Shown: one piece after another, positions 34,658 to 46,308 of the stretch | How positions within the stretch are numbered: the stretch's first letter is position 1 | Layout: the number at the start of each line of letters is the position of its first letter | Origin: Marsupella aquatica | Taxonomy: Eukaryota > Marchantiophyta | Length of the DNA: 64,000 nucleotides | Direction of reading: 5' to 3' | Assembly: GCA_973895155.1 (NCBI GenBank) | Contig: OZ316899.1 | Coordinates: forward strand, 7,378,001 to 7,442,000 | Program-made: the position numbers and the translations under genes | Notes under the pieces: generated by a model | The model's database searches: none | What the model saw: only the letters and a program-made list of their open reading frames with translations | What the model was told of the DNA's origin: nothing

Positions 34658-35041
34658 TCAAATGTATCTCTCAGAGGGACCCCGACGCACTACCCTCGTA
34701 TAAGTTTCATTGGGAGTGTTACTGTCCTTAAAGTCAACTCGCCCAAACATTTCTTGAACTCTCCTATCGATTGGCAGTACACCATCAACAGGAACAGCCT
34801 GATGAGACGAGAACCTGCTTGCGAATGGGAGCGGTGGAGAATCAACGATCCACGGGATGTTCTTTTCTCCAGGACTAATAGCCTCATCATACGGTAGAGT
34901 GTGACGGTTCCGGAAAGTAGAGGTTTCAGTCTCTTCAGTATCCATCCGTGACTCAAAAGAACTGAAATGGCTCTCTTCCGGACGCACACGAGAAGGGAGG
35001 AACGTTGCCTCCCAATCCATGAGCTCACCGTTTCTCTCCAT
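34658..35041 (-). CDS. Conserved small third protein of the transposon (inner copy)
   Basis: ATG at 35041, TGA at 34658, 127 residues. It aligns with the plus-strand frame at 52069-52512 in the outer copy: both have RNRHTLPYDEAISPGE / RNRLQLPADEGMSPGE, then a PW/HW...DSPP.PF segment, a FGRVDF / LGRINF segment followed by D.N, and end RGPSERY / RGLPSVRY. This conservation across well-diverged copies shows it is a real gene. No known domain, signal peptide or membrane segment is visible. It sits beyond the 3' end of the ParB/methyltransferase-like gene in the same orientation in both copies. It could be a small DNA-binding or regulatory partner; that is speculation. Confidence 0.65.
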   Translation of the reverse strand: MERNGELMDWEATFLPSRVRPEESHFSSFESRMDTEETETSTFRNRHTLPYDEAISPGEKNIPWIVDSPPLPFASRFSSHQAVPVDGVLPIDRRVQEMFGRVDFKDSNTPNETYTRVVRRGPSERYI

Positions 35042-35089
35042 GTTTAATAAATCCGATCTAGTGGCAACTTCCCCTCTGAAAAAACGCGA

Positions 35090-35420
35090 AAATTGTACGC
35101 AAAAGGTCCTCAAAGGTCCAAAAACGGTCGTGGGTCCCAAAGATCTTGTCCGGGAGAAATGTCTCCCGCAAAACACCCGAAATGTATCTCCCGCAAACGG
35201 GCCGCAAACGGGTGTCGGTCCCAAAATAGTCACCTGTCCAAAAACTTGTCATCTGTGACAAGTGTCGTCCTTGAAAACTGTCGTCAAAAAGAGATCCTAA
35301 AATGTTGTCCGAGAGAGATGCCGTCAACAAGAGATCCAAAAATGTCATGCAAAAAAGCTGTCAACAAGAGATCCGAATGTCATCCTAGAGATCCAAAAAT
35401 GTCGTCCGAATACAGCCGAT
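35090..35420. repeat. Irregular short repeats of GTC.../AGAGATCC
   Basis: This intergenic stretch repeats the phrases CAACAAGAGATCC, ATCCAAAAATGTC and TGTCTCCCGCAAA several times with irregular spacing. It lies just upstream of the third gene, between it and the methyltransferase-like gene's 3' end. The repeats look like degenerate local duplications. I see no coding or RNA signature. Confidence 0.5.
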
Positions 35421-35607
35421 GTGGGTTTCTTTGGAAAACTAACGGACCTAAATGAAATGGCCATTGGTATCCGAAACGTATATTATACTATGTATTGACT
35501 ACTATTTGTCTCATTCTGATGACCGTTGGTAGGACACGACAAAGACCAAACAGCCATGTTACACAAATAAGAGCCAGAAATATTCACTTTATGAATCACC
35601 ATTTGGC

Positions 35608-35707
35608 GAGTGCCTGGCGCTTGTAAAAAACACAAGGAATCAAACATTAATTTATAAGGACTCAATGAGAGGATTTGAATATAAGTTGGTACTAGCGCCA
35701 GGCGCTG
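35608..35707. repeat. Two near-palindromes downstream of the methyltransferase-like gene
   Basis: Sites at 35608-35622 (GAGTGCCTGGCGCTT, with a C-to-T change in the first CG) and 35693-35707 (TAGCGCCAGGCGCTG). Both lie just beyond the stop of the last exon at 35732, outside coding sequence. Confidence 0.85.
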
Positions 35708-37576
35708 GTAAAAAATTACTCCCTAAATTCCTCAATACATGTCACAATTCTGCAGATTCTGATTCGGACCAGAATTTGTACTCTCGGATTTGTCCGTGGA
35801 CACAGCCTCATCATCTACGTATTGGCTGCGGGAGAAGTCATCAACATAAGGATGTTTAATGAACTTCCTGTCAACACCCCTTCGTAACCAAAGACCTTTG
35901 TTTTCCCAGCAAAGCGTCCTTGTACTCTCGGCTTTCCTTGCGGCTTTCTCTGCATAGGAGGGAAGAACAAAAGGTTTTTCTGGTGTTTCTATGTTGTGTC
36001 TAGCAACCCTCCTTTGTAGTTTTAAACGTCTCCTCGCATTCCACTCTGACCTGATCAAACAAAATCCAGGAAGTTATGTGCCTTTCTCCAAAACAACACA
36101 GAAATGTTATAAATTGACGAGAATGGAGAAAGAAGCTTACGAGTTTATGAACATTACTCGGAAGAGTGATCACTATCGGTTTCATCAGGAGATCGACAAG
36201 GTTCTTCCTTTTCCTCCTCCGAGTCCCCTATACCTTGTTCCTCTCCATCTCCACCTTCACTGGACTCATCATCATAATCGAGTACCGACCGAAGCTTATC
36301 TTGCTTCTTTCTGTCGGCAATAGGAATAGGTGGAGGTAAAACCGCAATCTCTTTGGGAGACAACAAATCCATGAAAACCTTCAAAGTGGTTTCAATAAAT
36401 TCTTTTCTATGTTCTATCCCGAGCACAGACCTCCCGGAGAAGTCTCCAGCAATGAAGGAGCTTCCAGCCCCAGCGGTCCAATCCATAAAAATATCACAAG
36501 GTCGGGTGACAAGCTCAATGACAGATTGCATAAACCCAACAGACAGGCGAGCATTTCCAGAAAACTCCATTTGCAGGAATGGATCGGATTTGAGAGAAGG
36601 GAGTCCGATCAAATTGGTGACCGAGGGGTCCTCACTGATGGAGAGTGGACGGAATTTAGGGTCTTTGGGAATTTTGCATTTCCCATTAATTCGACCAAAT
36701 ATGTCCAGCCTGCGGGTAAACATCTGCGGAAAGCAATCCCAAGTGTCAGTTGGCAACTCCAGGTTAAACGAGTTATATTTCAAAATGCGACATAGTTAAG
36801 AGTACAAGATTACCTGACGGTCTGTCTTTGCCGCGTACATTGGGACAAACATTACAACATTATGCGTGCATATGCACTGAAATTTTCTCAATTCCTGACA
36901 GGCAACAATGACTTGAGACATGGGATCATACTCCCCATTGTGTAGAATTGCAAGGAATCCATAATCTGATAGAAATGGATCCATGGACTTGAAAAAAGAT
37001 CTAGCCATGGAGTGATCTGGAGTGTTCCATTTAGGAACCTTCTTATCTATGATCGTTGGTTTGAACCCGGTCGGTAGGTAAATGAAACCCGCATCCACTC
37101 CAAACGATCTTTCTTTTCCTCCCCGCACAACACCCTTCTCTTTATATCCCGACTTAACGAGATCCTTCCCCCACTTCTCCACATTACTAACCCATTCAGA
37201 TTTTTCCCCCTTGTTGAAAGTGGAGTCAAAAAATTCGGATATGCTTGTCTCAACCATGGCATGACGAGACACTCTAGTTTTGAAGTTTCCAACTTCAGGT
37301 TGGACACCAGATGCTGCAACACTCTCCCTTGAAGAAGGTCCACCTTCGATAGCTCTCTTTCGTTTCTTCCTGGTACTTGTGGCGTCAACCGGAACTATTA
37401 CCTTCCCCTTGTCGACAGGAGTAATGGGGTCCGATTGAGCTCCGGTGTTTGCCTCAGAAACTTCAGGTGTAACATCCACTTTAGTATCTCCTGTTCCCGC
37501 AGTATTAGACTTCCTCCCTCCTAAATTACCAATAGGTCCTAGTTAGAACAAGTAAATCCTGAGTATTCAAACAAGC

Positions 37577-37684
37577 TAGCGCCAGGCACTAACCAAATGC
37601 AAATCACTTAGGTTACAACAAAGGCTTAGGAATGTAGAAAGAAATGTGAATTCGCATGACAGTTCAAGCCAGCGCCAGGCGCTG
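37577..37684. repeat. Two near-palindromes inside intron 2 (inner copy)
   Basis: Sites at 37577-37591 (TAGCGCCAGGCACTA) and 37670-37684 (CAGCGCCAGGCGCTG). Both fall within the inferred intron 37521-37710 of the ParB/methyltransferase-like gene. The equivalent intron of the outer copy also carries a site (49553). Confidence 0.85.
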
Positions 37685-39093
37685 GCCAAACTAGGGAACA
37701 CTATACTCACTTTTCCTCCCAGATTTCGTTGACTCACTTGGTGTTGCTAACTCCGCTTTTGCTTTTGCTCGAGGTTTGCGACTTCGGTCCACATGAACAA
37801 TAGTCGTTTCATAGATACTTTGCAAGTCAGTGGCAGACTTGTCTACATCGTCTAGCAGGCCCTGCTTCATGTCGGACACAATTTTTGCTGGTATGTGGGA
37901 CTTTGAAAGCTTATGGAATGCATCTTTCTCCCTTTGATCAAAAGGAGAATCCCATCTATCTGTATCTAGATACCAGGGGCAGTGAGTTCTCCCCCATTCT
38001 GTCGTAGGTCTTGGAGGAAATATGCCCTCCGCTGGGTACATGGAGTACAAATCAGCTATGGCGTCATCCTCACTTATTGTAATCCACTTCATGAAAGCTG
38101 CAGGATATGCCCAGAAGTAATCAGGTTTGGTTACCTCCATGTGCATGTAGAACCTGTAAATATACCTTTTAGCCCGCTTCTGGTTTTTCTGGGTATAGTC
38201 TTCTTTGTCTGGATACTTTGAAGGCCACATAGTGTGAAAGAACTTACTCTTCACAGAATCACCATATCTCTTGAATTCATTTGTAACAAACTGAACGAGA
38301 TCATCAAACGAACCACAATTCCACTCTTCCAATCTAGTCGCGGGCATCGTTTGCTCTACTTCACGCAGACATGAATGTAACATGCCGACAACAATTCCCT
38401 CTACACTATTCCAAGTGATCCAAGTATGACACCATTGTTTGACTGGGTCGTCGTTAACACTTGCCAGGTGGAAAAACTGTCTCCGCAGTAGGATTGCAAT
38501 GTGCCACAAGTAGGATGCTCCGCAACTTTGGGTCTAGGGCAGAAACAGCAGTGAACAATCGGGCGTGGTCCATTGTACATATGACGGCGTCAGGCTTCTT
38601 CTCTCTCTTGTTTCTCTCTGTGACAACATACATTTTTGCACATGTACTAAGAAAATCTTCAAATTCAGGACTTAACAAGGGCGTAATTTTTGAGGACTTC
38701 ACTGCCCAGTCTTTGGTTGCGTCCTTCATCATGGCCGCATGGCGTTTGGAAATCTTGTCCATCGACCAGGGACTCCCTTGAGCCTCGGCTGCCTCCATGT
38801 CAAGCTTGAATTGGTGAGAATAGGACTTTATCTTATTCTCACATAGAATGTAAACAAGAGCTTCCTGTGGCATCTTCTTCGTATACCATGACCCCTTCCG
38901 AGTCTTTAGCCGAATGCTCTCAAACTTCTTGAAATTAGCCGGGTCAATCAGTTTACTGAAATACTCAAGGTCATGCGCCACAATTTGTTTGATTCTATCT
39001 GCATTGAGAATCCAGGATGGCTCAACAACTGCTTGGCCAAGCCTACACGAAGAGATGCAGCGAGTTAGAGTCAAAGTACAATTGATCTATAAC

Positions 39094-39108
39094 CAGTGCC
39101 GAGCGCTC
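39094..39108. repeat. Near-palindrome inside intron 1 (inner copy)
   Basis: CAGTGCCGAGCGCTC at 39094-39108, within the inferred intron 39043-39164. It is more degenerate than most, including one CG-to-TG change. The equivalent intron in the outer copy carries a site at 48112. Confidence 0.75.
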
Positions 39109-40191
39109 TTAAATAGAACACTCGCAAGATTCAAAGAAGGTATTGGAAAAGAACGATAACTTACTGATTCACGGTGTGCATAGCTGCCTCAATTTCAATA
39201 AGAGATCCCTTGTCTCCCTTAAATATTGTGTGCAGAGACTCGAGGATGGTATTTTGGATTGTCAGGGTTCTCCTCGGTAACAAGCGTCCATGAGTACAGC
39301 CTGTGATTTCCATCAAAGACAGAGAACATCTTATCCTTCAACACGAGAAAACCTGGATCGGCCTTGCATATGAGCCTCAAACTTCTCGTTCTCCAATTGC
39401 CAAATTGGATCCCATGACTCACGAATTTCCTGGGTACAGGTCTGAACAATTCCATTCTCATCCGTTGGCTGCACATAGAAATGCATTCCTATGGATGAAT
39501 TGTAACCCATACTGCGAAACAAGTCTTTTAGCTTCTCGATTGAAGAGCTATCTTTCTGCAAAGTACGAACCACCTCCATATGAACCAATCGGCATAGAGG
39601 GATTCGAGGCGGCTCCTTGTCAAATCCACGAGAATCCTTTCCAAAACACATGACATGTTTTGAGATGAGATCAGTCTCCGCGAGTGCGCAGTCCGAAACA
39701 TCTTGGATCGCAATCGTGTCGAGGTTCTCCATCTTTCTACGCAGAGATTTGGGAACCAAAACAGCGCTAACAGAAGTAGGAGGCAGCAACTTTGTGGAAC
39801 GAGTTACACGACGTGTATAAACTGAACCAGTAAACGAAGACTGCAAGGATTCAGAATAAGCTCGCTCTTGGTCAGGAACAGCACTATACCCTCTGGATGA
39901 AGAGGAGAATACCTCCATCGTCTTCCTTCCAGAAGCGTACGAACTATCGTACAATGAAATTATGGAACTTTAATCAACTCTCAACGTGTAATATATTCTA
40001 GAAGGAGGGTGGAGTTCAGCGAAACTCTTCGATTAAAGCGAGAAGCTCGTAAGTTTGGCGGATTCCAACGTATCTATGCGGAGAACTTAATTAGCTAAAT
40101 CAAGCGATAGAAGAAGCGTAACACACACGGAACTCAGAAGTTACCGTTAAATATTACCGTTATGACCGTTTTCCTCCCTCACTTGGAATAC

Positions 40192-40603
40192 TAGTGCCGG
40201 GCGCTATTATAAACAACTTCCCTTGAAGTAGATAATTTGGATGATTGTCATGGCAGCGCCTGGCGCTAGTAAAAACAACAGCTATAGAATAGGTCTGAAA
40301 TGGTGCCTCGAATACATAAATTTCATCAAAATAACCCAATATTTAAAGAAATGTCTATTGTTTTAATGGTTTTTGGGAAACATTACTTGCATTCTATACT
40401 AGTGCCCGGCGCTAGTGATAACGAGTATTTTTCATCCATAGTTTTAAAAGAATTCACATTTTTATTGATCATTTCAATCCAATTATTTCATAGTATTGAT
40501 GGATATCTGGAGGGTTTTTGTATACTAGCGCCAGGCGCTAGTATGGAATATTGAGATTTGGGGCATATTATGTTTGAGACATTTTAGTTAGCGCCAGGCG
40601 CTA
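40192..40603. repeat. Five near-palindromes in the central divergent region (inner copy)
   Basis: Sites at 40192 (TAGTGCCGGGCGCTA), 40254 (CAGCGCCTGGCGCTA), 40400 (TAGTGCCCGGCGCTA), 40526 and 40589 (both exactly TAGCGCCAGGCGCTA). They fill the 0.9-kb space between the starts of the two divergent genes (39954 and 40881), mirroring the six sites in the equivalent region of the outer copy at 22782-23297. This is the expected location for promoters or a partition/regulatory region. Confidence 0.92.
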
Positions 40604-40880
40604 CTCAAATTGTTCCAACTATACAATATCTTAGAGTCTGTTAAAGATTTTTGTGGTGCCTTTTTTGGCATTATGTATGCATCTGACATCCGGACTTATC
40701 GGGGAAAAATGACAAAAATCATTTATGGCGCCAACGGATCCTATGTCGACTATGTTTTATGTCTTATACAAACGGATCTGTTAACGTGAAGTTCCCATGT
40801 TCGACTGATATAAGCTCCATATTACCATAGACTTTTCTTCCTCAAAACATTATAGCCCTCGTTATTTGTTTTTGATTGCA

Positions 40881-43800
40881 ATGTCTCGGTCCATCGTTCT
40901 ATCCCGATTTGGGACTGGAGATATTGTGACCATCCCCGTCCTTGTGGAAGACACGTACAAGCAGGTCCGGGAGAGATACCTTTGCGGGAGATTTGATTTG
41001 AAGATGAATGATATTGAGGCCATTGTTCGAGAGCTCGAAACCAGTGATGACATCGAAGATGCAACAACATTCAATGTGGATGATGGTGAACGGTTTTGGC
41101 ATCTATACGCGGGGATTTTGTACTCACTTCGAGTAAGACAACATGAAGGACCGTCCAGTGTCCCCCAAGTTCCATTTGATGTTGTCGAGATTTCTTCTAG
41201 TGAAGATGGGGATCACACTCCAAGTCCTACGTTGAAAATGAAAGTCCCGCAACATGCTGTCGTTAAAGGTGAGACTCCAGGAAGCTCTAACCAGTTGGAG
41301 GTCGTGTATCGGCGGAGTGTAATGGATACGTTACTCAAATCCACTGGTCATAGCAAGTTATCGAGGTTCATATCAACGGGTGATTTTAGACATGAGCAAG
41401 TCTCCTGTCTACCAACTAAGTACAACGGGAACATCGTGTTTGAATTGCCACCCATTGACAAGATGCTCTCTAAAGGCTCTAGGCTTAGGGACATGGACCG
41501 TGCCAAAGATTGCTACATTTGGACACGCATATTTCCAACTACTGCGAACGTTCAGCCGAAAAAACTTTGGCAATTCGGTAAGGTTACCTGTACGGGATTC
41601 ATTGAATGTCGGAACAAGTCCTGCGAGTACTTCCAAAGGAAGAAGAAGGCAAACGCTAAGGCATGGCAGGGTACTCCAAAGCTTAGTGGTCAGTATGCTG
41701 TCGGATCTTTTATCGAAGAGGGCGGTGTTGTGTGTCATTATTGTGATCAGATTCCTTTTTGTGTCAAGTACTGCCCTGCCCGTTTGTTCTATATGTACCC
41801 GCAAGTATTACTTGATGCGGAAACATGTAGCATGGCAATTCTTATAGGTGAGCATAACCATCCAGGTAGAAAAACCTTCTGTAGGAGTGCGGAGAAGATG
41901 GCTGAGGATAAAATCATGAAGCCAATCCTCTGGCAAAACCAGCTGGGATCTTGAATTCTGCTATAGGGTCCATAGTGAAAGCTCTCTGCGAACATGTTGA
42001 CGACATGGTCGATATCAAAGAAACTGAAATATGGAAGTCTCTGATGGTACTTTCCACTCCCCAGAAGTTTGCATCTCTTTGTCGGAGCGTTAGGATAGAC
42101 CAAAAGGGTCGGGGTGAACTTGATTTTCTCTCGCAAATGCAGAAGAAGATTAACTTGTCGTTTCTTCAGAGGTATTTGCTCCCGGGTCAAGGATGTCAAG
42201 ACGACAGGCCTCACATCTTTAAAATGACCACGAAAGGTCACGGTTCCGGTGTGGATCTTTTGAGACAGATGCAACCTGGTGGAAGACTCAAAGGAGCCTG
42301 GGTCAATTTTGATGTGATGCAGCGTGTCACAACCGATTGGTTTACTTTTAGCCTGCATGTCTATGACCATAACTTCCGTGCACTTTGTACAATTTTCACA
42401 TGTGAGTTGAAAGGTGAAGACACTGAGTCTTTTGAAAAGGCTTGGAGAGTTATGATTGAGGTTTGCAAGGAGAATGGATTATAGGAGGTTGTCATCCAAG
42501 GGTTTATGGCGGACAATGCACAAGCTGGATGGAATGCTGTGCAGAATGTTTTTTTTGGTGGACACCCAGACCCAGAGAGGGAGCGCTCTGATGCATTTCA
42601 CTTTTATCAATCTTTCCATCGGCATTCCAAGGAAGGAGTACTCGAAGAATGTCAATCGGAACATCGGAGACTTTGGGAGAAACTAAGAAACACTCCAACG
42701 TTTGTGGTAGCGTATCGCGTGTCCCGAGAGATTGTGGTTTGGTGGCAATCAGGAAACTGTGTCCCTGGAAAGCTCATGATGCTACAAAGCTGGATATCCT
42801 GGTGGGTTGTTCGATGGCGCCAGTGGGGCAATTTTATTCGAGTGGTATGACATCCATCTCCTCTCTTGTCTTTCATTTCCATCAACTTTATATTAGCGCC
42901 AGGCGTTGGTATGATTTTCTCGTATTTGAGTCCAACATGTCCATAAAGTTCCAGAATCATAATCTAAATTGTATTTCACGTATGTTATAAATACTTGTCA
43001 GTGCCAGCGCCGGGCGTTGGTAATACAATGCTAGTACTGATTATTGCATTCGGACTATGGCAGAGCAAAAGCGCAGAAGAAGGTGCCTTGATTCCAAACT
43101 GTACAGGGTCAGAATCAAGGCATGCGTCTATGAAAGCCTAGGCTACAAAGAAAAAAGTTGGTCTTTTTGAAGCATGCAAAGTGGACCAAAACCGAGCCCT
43201 GTCTCAAGTTGTGGGATACAGTGCATATCGAAAAGGGTTGAACAGAGGAAAGGGACCAACTATATGGGAATTGGCGTTCCGTTCCATCGATCAAGCAGGT
43301 TCGCCGAGGTTATTTGAAGATGCGACCAACATGCTTCTTTCCAACGCGACGGACTTTGATTTGGAAAGAAGTACTCCCCTTAACGGAGATATTGTGACCA
43401 AGTCAATGAAGAGAAAGGGACATGCAACTGGGACTATCTCTCCACAAGACTCCCATCGGCATGACACCGTTCTCATAACCACACCAAATACTTGTGGTTT
43501 GAAAAGGAAAAACCTAAACAAACCTGACTTTGCCTCCATTCCCTCTAATTCTAATGATCCTGTGACAAGAGTTGTGAATCTCTCTGGTATGGACACATCA
43601 GATGGTGATACTGATTCACTAGACAATACCCCTCAAACAACCCGTACAACAAGATCCACAAAACCTCCGCTCAGTGCACCAGCCTCACTTCAGAATCCAC
43701 TTCCACGCACGATTGTGCTCGAGAAGGATGTCCCTCTGGGGCAGTGGCAGCTGCGACGGACGTCCAAGTATGGAGCAGGTCCCCAGTGTAATGGGACACT

Positions 43801-44593
43801 CAATGGGAGTTCTGATCGCGATGAGTGTCGAAATCATATCAAGAAGGTTGGCTTCCATTCGTTTGACGGTGTTGTTGGAATTGTCGTGAAGGGCCATCGT
43901 CTCTTCAGGGGCGAACCGATCTCCGAAATGATTTGGTTCTGCCCAAACCAAACCTGTTATAAGAGTCATCCGCGTCGTGGTGTTCATCAGCTTCCTCCTC
44001 TTCCTGAAATTTTGCCTGTTCTGAAGGGTACGAACCTATCTCCTTATGAAATCACGTTCCTCGAAGAGCAAGGACTTGTCTTAGCCCGAACAACAGGATC
44101 GAGTCGATCTGCGCCATCTTTGTTTGACCTCAGGATAAATGTGAACGTGTTCCCAGAAACAATAAGGTTTTTGGAGCCAAATGTCCGACAGGGTAGTCGG
44201 AATGGGAGGAACTCAAGACCTCGGTCTAATCTCACTGTGGGTCACACTAAGCAAATGGAGTCTGCACGACAAGAAGAGATGAGTTTGGATGGGGAATGGA
44301 ATGTTTGGACTGGAAATGCTTTTGGAAAGCAATTTCAAATTCGAACCCATGAGAACCTTCGATCACCAAGCATGTACTTTGTGCAAATCTGTATCTTCCC
44401 TGCTTGCTCTTGTGAGGACTTCTTCCTACGACATTCGTGTGGCAAGTCGTACATGCCTTGTAAACATCTATACTGGGTGTACATAAATGTTTTCAAACTT
44501 GAGGTTGAGGAGTCGACTCTTTGTAGCCAACCAATTTTGACTGTGGGTAAAGTCAGGCTTGTATTGGAGAGGCAGAACTTGAATGGCTTATAA
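40881..44593 (+). pseudogene. SWIM-finger DDE transposase of the inner element
   Basis: ATG at 40881; inferred exons 40881-42844 and 43064-44593, with two palindromes in the intron. N-terminal acidic region with YNGNIVFELPP, then a cysteine cluster (CRNKSCEYFQRKKK; CHYCDQIPFCVKYCPA) and a conserved HNHP. The DDE-like core has GAWVNFDVM, GFMADNAQAGWN, then HFYQSFHRH, WISWWVVRWRQW and ESRHASMK (candidate Glu). The C-terminal SWIM finger is CSCEDFFLRHSCGKSYMPCKH near 44400-44465. Lesions: frameshift near 41920, TAG at 42482-42484, TAG near 43143 (Gln plausible). It would bind the ends and catalyse transposition. MULE versus KDZ assignment is open; SWIM and 8-bp TSD suit both. Confidence 0.8.
42894..43019. 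repeat. Two near-palindromes inside the transposase intron
   Basis: Sites at 42894-42908 (TAGCGCCAGGCGTTG) and 43005-43019 (CAGCGCCGGGCGTTG), both with CG-to-TG-type changes in the right arm. They fall in the inferred intron 42845-43063, not in exons. Confidence 0.85.
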
Positions 44594-45288
44594 TAGGGGC
44601 TGAAACTTCCGTATAGGTCGTTCAATATAACGGATAGTCACTATTTTGTCTTTACCCAATTGATATGTTTCTTGTTTTATTCAGTATTTTTTGGTTAGCG
44701 TCGGGCGCTGCTTTTATTATGTACGCGTGTGTAAGCATTACACTATGTTTTATTTAAAATGTGTAAGTTGATATCATTATGTTTTATCTTTCAAGCCGCG
44801 TTTATTCAATTATTCTGAAATAAATTGTTAGGATGTGTTTTGTCATTTGTTTGTCACGGTACTCGGTCCATTTAAGGGAACTCATTTTGATTGAGTTCAT
44901 TTGGACACTACTCTTCACTTGTTCTGTGGTGGGTCCCACCCTAAGGTTCACTTTTTAGCTTGGACGAATAGTGATATTTGAATGAATGTTTCATTGAGTA
45001 TAGTCCCCATACCGTGTTCAGTTATCTTCTAGATCAAAATGTTGTTGCAAGGGAGGATTGCTAGTACTCTTCATCCATCGGATGGCACAGAATAATTGTT
45101 TGTTTTAAACCTAATTCACTAAAGAAAAATTCTGTGATTAGCATAGTTTTTCATTCGGACCAAAGGGCTATGGTTGATGCAAAACTGGTAACAGGGAATC
45201 GCTTACTGGTAACAGTTATATTTGACTGTTAACAGCAAAAAATTTCCTGGTAACAGGTTTTCTGTTTTCTGTCATGGCTATCATACCC
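44594..45288. other. Non-coding right end of the inner element with one palindrome
   Basis: No gene. One near-palindrome lies at 44696-44710 (TAGCGTCGGGCGCTG). AACAG/CTGTT terminal subrepeats occupy 45185-45275, and the element ends GGCTATCATACCC before the GGTGAAAG target repeat. The remainder is AT-rich with no further structure that I can support. Confidence 0.7.
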
Positions 45289-45296
45289 GGTGAAAG

Positions 45297-46308
45297 CAAG
45301 ACAACAAAGGCAAAGGGGAGAAGAACGATCGAACGTTTTCAGTAGGGATAGAGGCACTCATTTTTGTAAGCTCATAGGAGAGGGGAAGCCCATGTTTTGA
45401 TTTATGATCCGCCTTAGGGAGGGAGACTGCCGAGTATGGAATGAAGCAGGGCAACAGCTTTTCGGCATGAATGGTGAAACTTTCCAACAACAGTTGACTA
45501 CTCAAGAAGCTGTTGAAGAATTTTGCAGGGGAGTCATGTCATCAAAGTGGAACCTAACGTTGGGACGAGAACTCAATCAACGACAACGTCACTACTGGAG
45601 GCTAATCGCCGTTGAACGAGTAATCCTTTTTTGGAACATTAGTGAACCAGAAGATCCATTGAATGTTTATCATGTGACATTAGAATTGAGAAGCTTAACC
45701 GTTGGCAGTTCAAAAACCACGACTCCAACCACCAATCGCTTATAGAGATGTTCGATGCAGTAGTCTCAGTTGAATAGAGTATACCAACCGGAAACCACGG
45801 ATTGCGGTTTAGTAACCGCAAAAAAACAGTTTATTAACTGTTATGCAGTTATGTTCAATTAGTAAGTTAGATAACCATTTTTGTTAGTCGGACAGTTTGA
45901 AGACCGATAATTTTGCCAAAAGATAGTATTTAAGACAGGCAAGAGCGTAGAACAGGGTGTCACTTTTGCAATAGGTAATCTGATTGAAAGGCAAAGCCAG
46001 ACTTTCCTTAAGATGATCAGTAGATCTGTTTAAGTGTTCCCTACTCAGATGTGAGTAGAATTTTCAATGTTGAGAAGTAAAGAAATCATTATGACACAAC
46101 TTGATGAATTGTTCGTGGATGAGTACCTTGGTGAGAGGGTCTACAGAAAGAGATGTTGATTGACTACGAGAGTTTAGTATTAGAATTGAGAGTGAAGGTA
46201 TTCAGAATTGAGGAGAGGGAAAATTAAAAAGAAGATTGAGTAAGACAATCGGAATTATAAAGAGAGTTGAATCTGTTAAAGTTATAAATCAAGGATTAGA
46301 CAGAAGTA
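45297..46308 (+). other. 3' internal region of the gypsy element
   Basis: Continuation of the gypsy interrupted at 33955. It holds a small frame at 45404-45745 (FGMNGETFQQQLTTQEAVEEF) of unknown meaning and otherwise AT-rich sequence leading into the 3' LTR. No envelope-like gene is seen. Confidence 0.5.

Larger units (their letters stand above)
35732..39954 (-). pseudogene. ParB-like / DNA-methyltransferase-like fusion gene, inner copy, five exons
   Basis: Minus strand. Exons inferred from GT-AG and from the outer copy: 39954-39165, 39042-37711, 37520-36814, 36723 to about 36149, about 36051-35732. Exon 1 has a ParB/Srx-like domain: PRIPLCRLVHMEVVRTLQ, IEKLKDLFRSMGY and the FDGNHRLYSW box. 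Exon 2 is a conserved region of unknown function (HCPWYLDTDRWDSPFD). Exon 3 has FGVDAGFIYLPTG. Exon 4 has DWTAGAGSSF...GRSVLGIEHRKEF (36483-36415), resembling motif I of permuted (beta-class) N4-cytosine/N6-adenine methyltransferases. Exon 5 is basic (SEWNARRR; LPSYAEKAARK). A clear DPPY/SPPY motif IV is not found. Frameshifts near 39370 and 39225 break exon 1. Confidence 0.72.
33956..45288. mobile_element. Inner copy of the divergent ParB/methyltransferase DNA transposon (11.3 kb)
   Basis: Flanked by a perfect 8-bp repeat GGTGAAAG (33948-33955 and 45289-45296). The left end GGGGAATTTACAAACGACAGC matches the MITE left end; the right end is GGCTATCATACCC. Termini carry runs of AACAG/CTGTT units rather than a long exact TIR. 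Three genes: a small gene (34658-35041, -), the five-exon ParB/methyltransferase-like gene (35732-39954, -) and the transposase (40881-44593, +). The last two diverge from a 0.9-kb central region with five palindromes. An 8-bp TSD is usual for KDZ/Zisupton and hAT elements and allowed for MULEs. This copy is full length but its genes carry several lesions. Confidence 0.85.

Noticed and set aside
34658-40206. Inner and outer ParB/methyltransferase genes as arms of one large inverted repeat
   Set aside because: They are inverted relative to each other but too diverged in DNA sequence, and each belongs to its own element with the same internal gene order. The orientation simply follows insertion direction.
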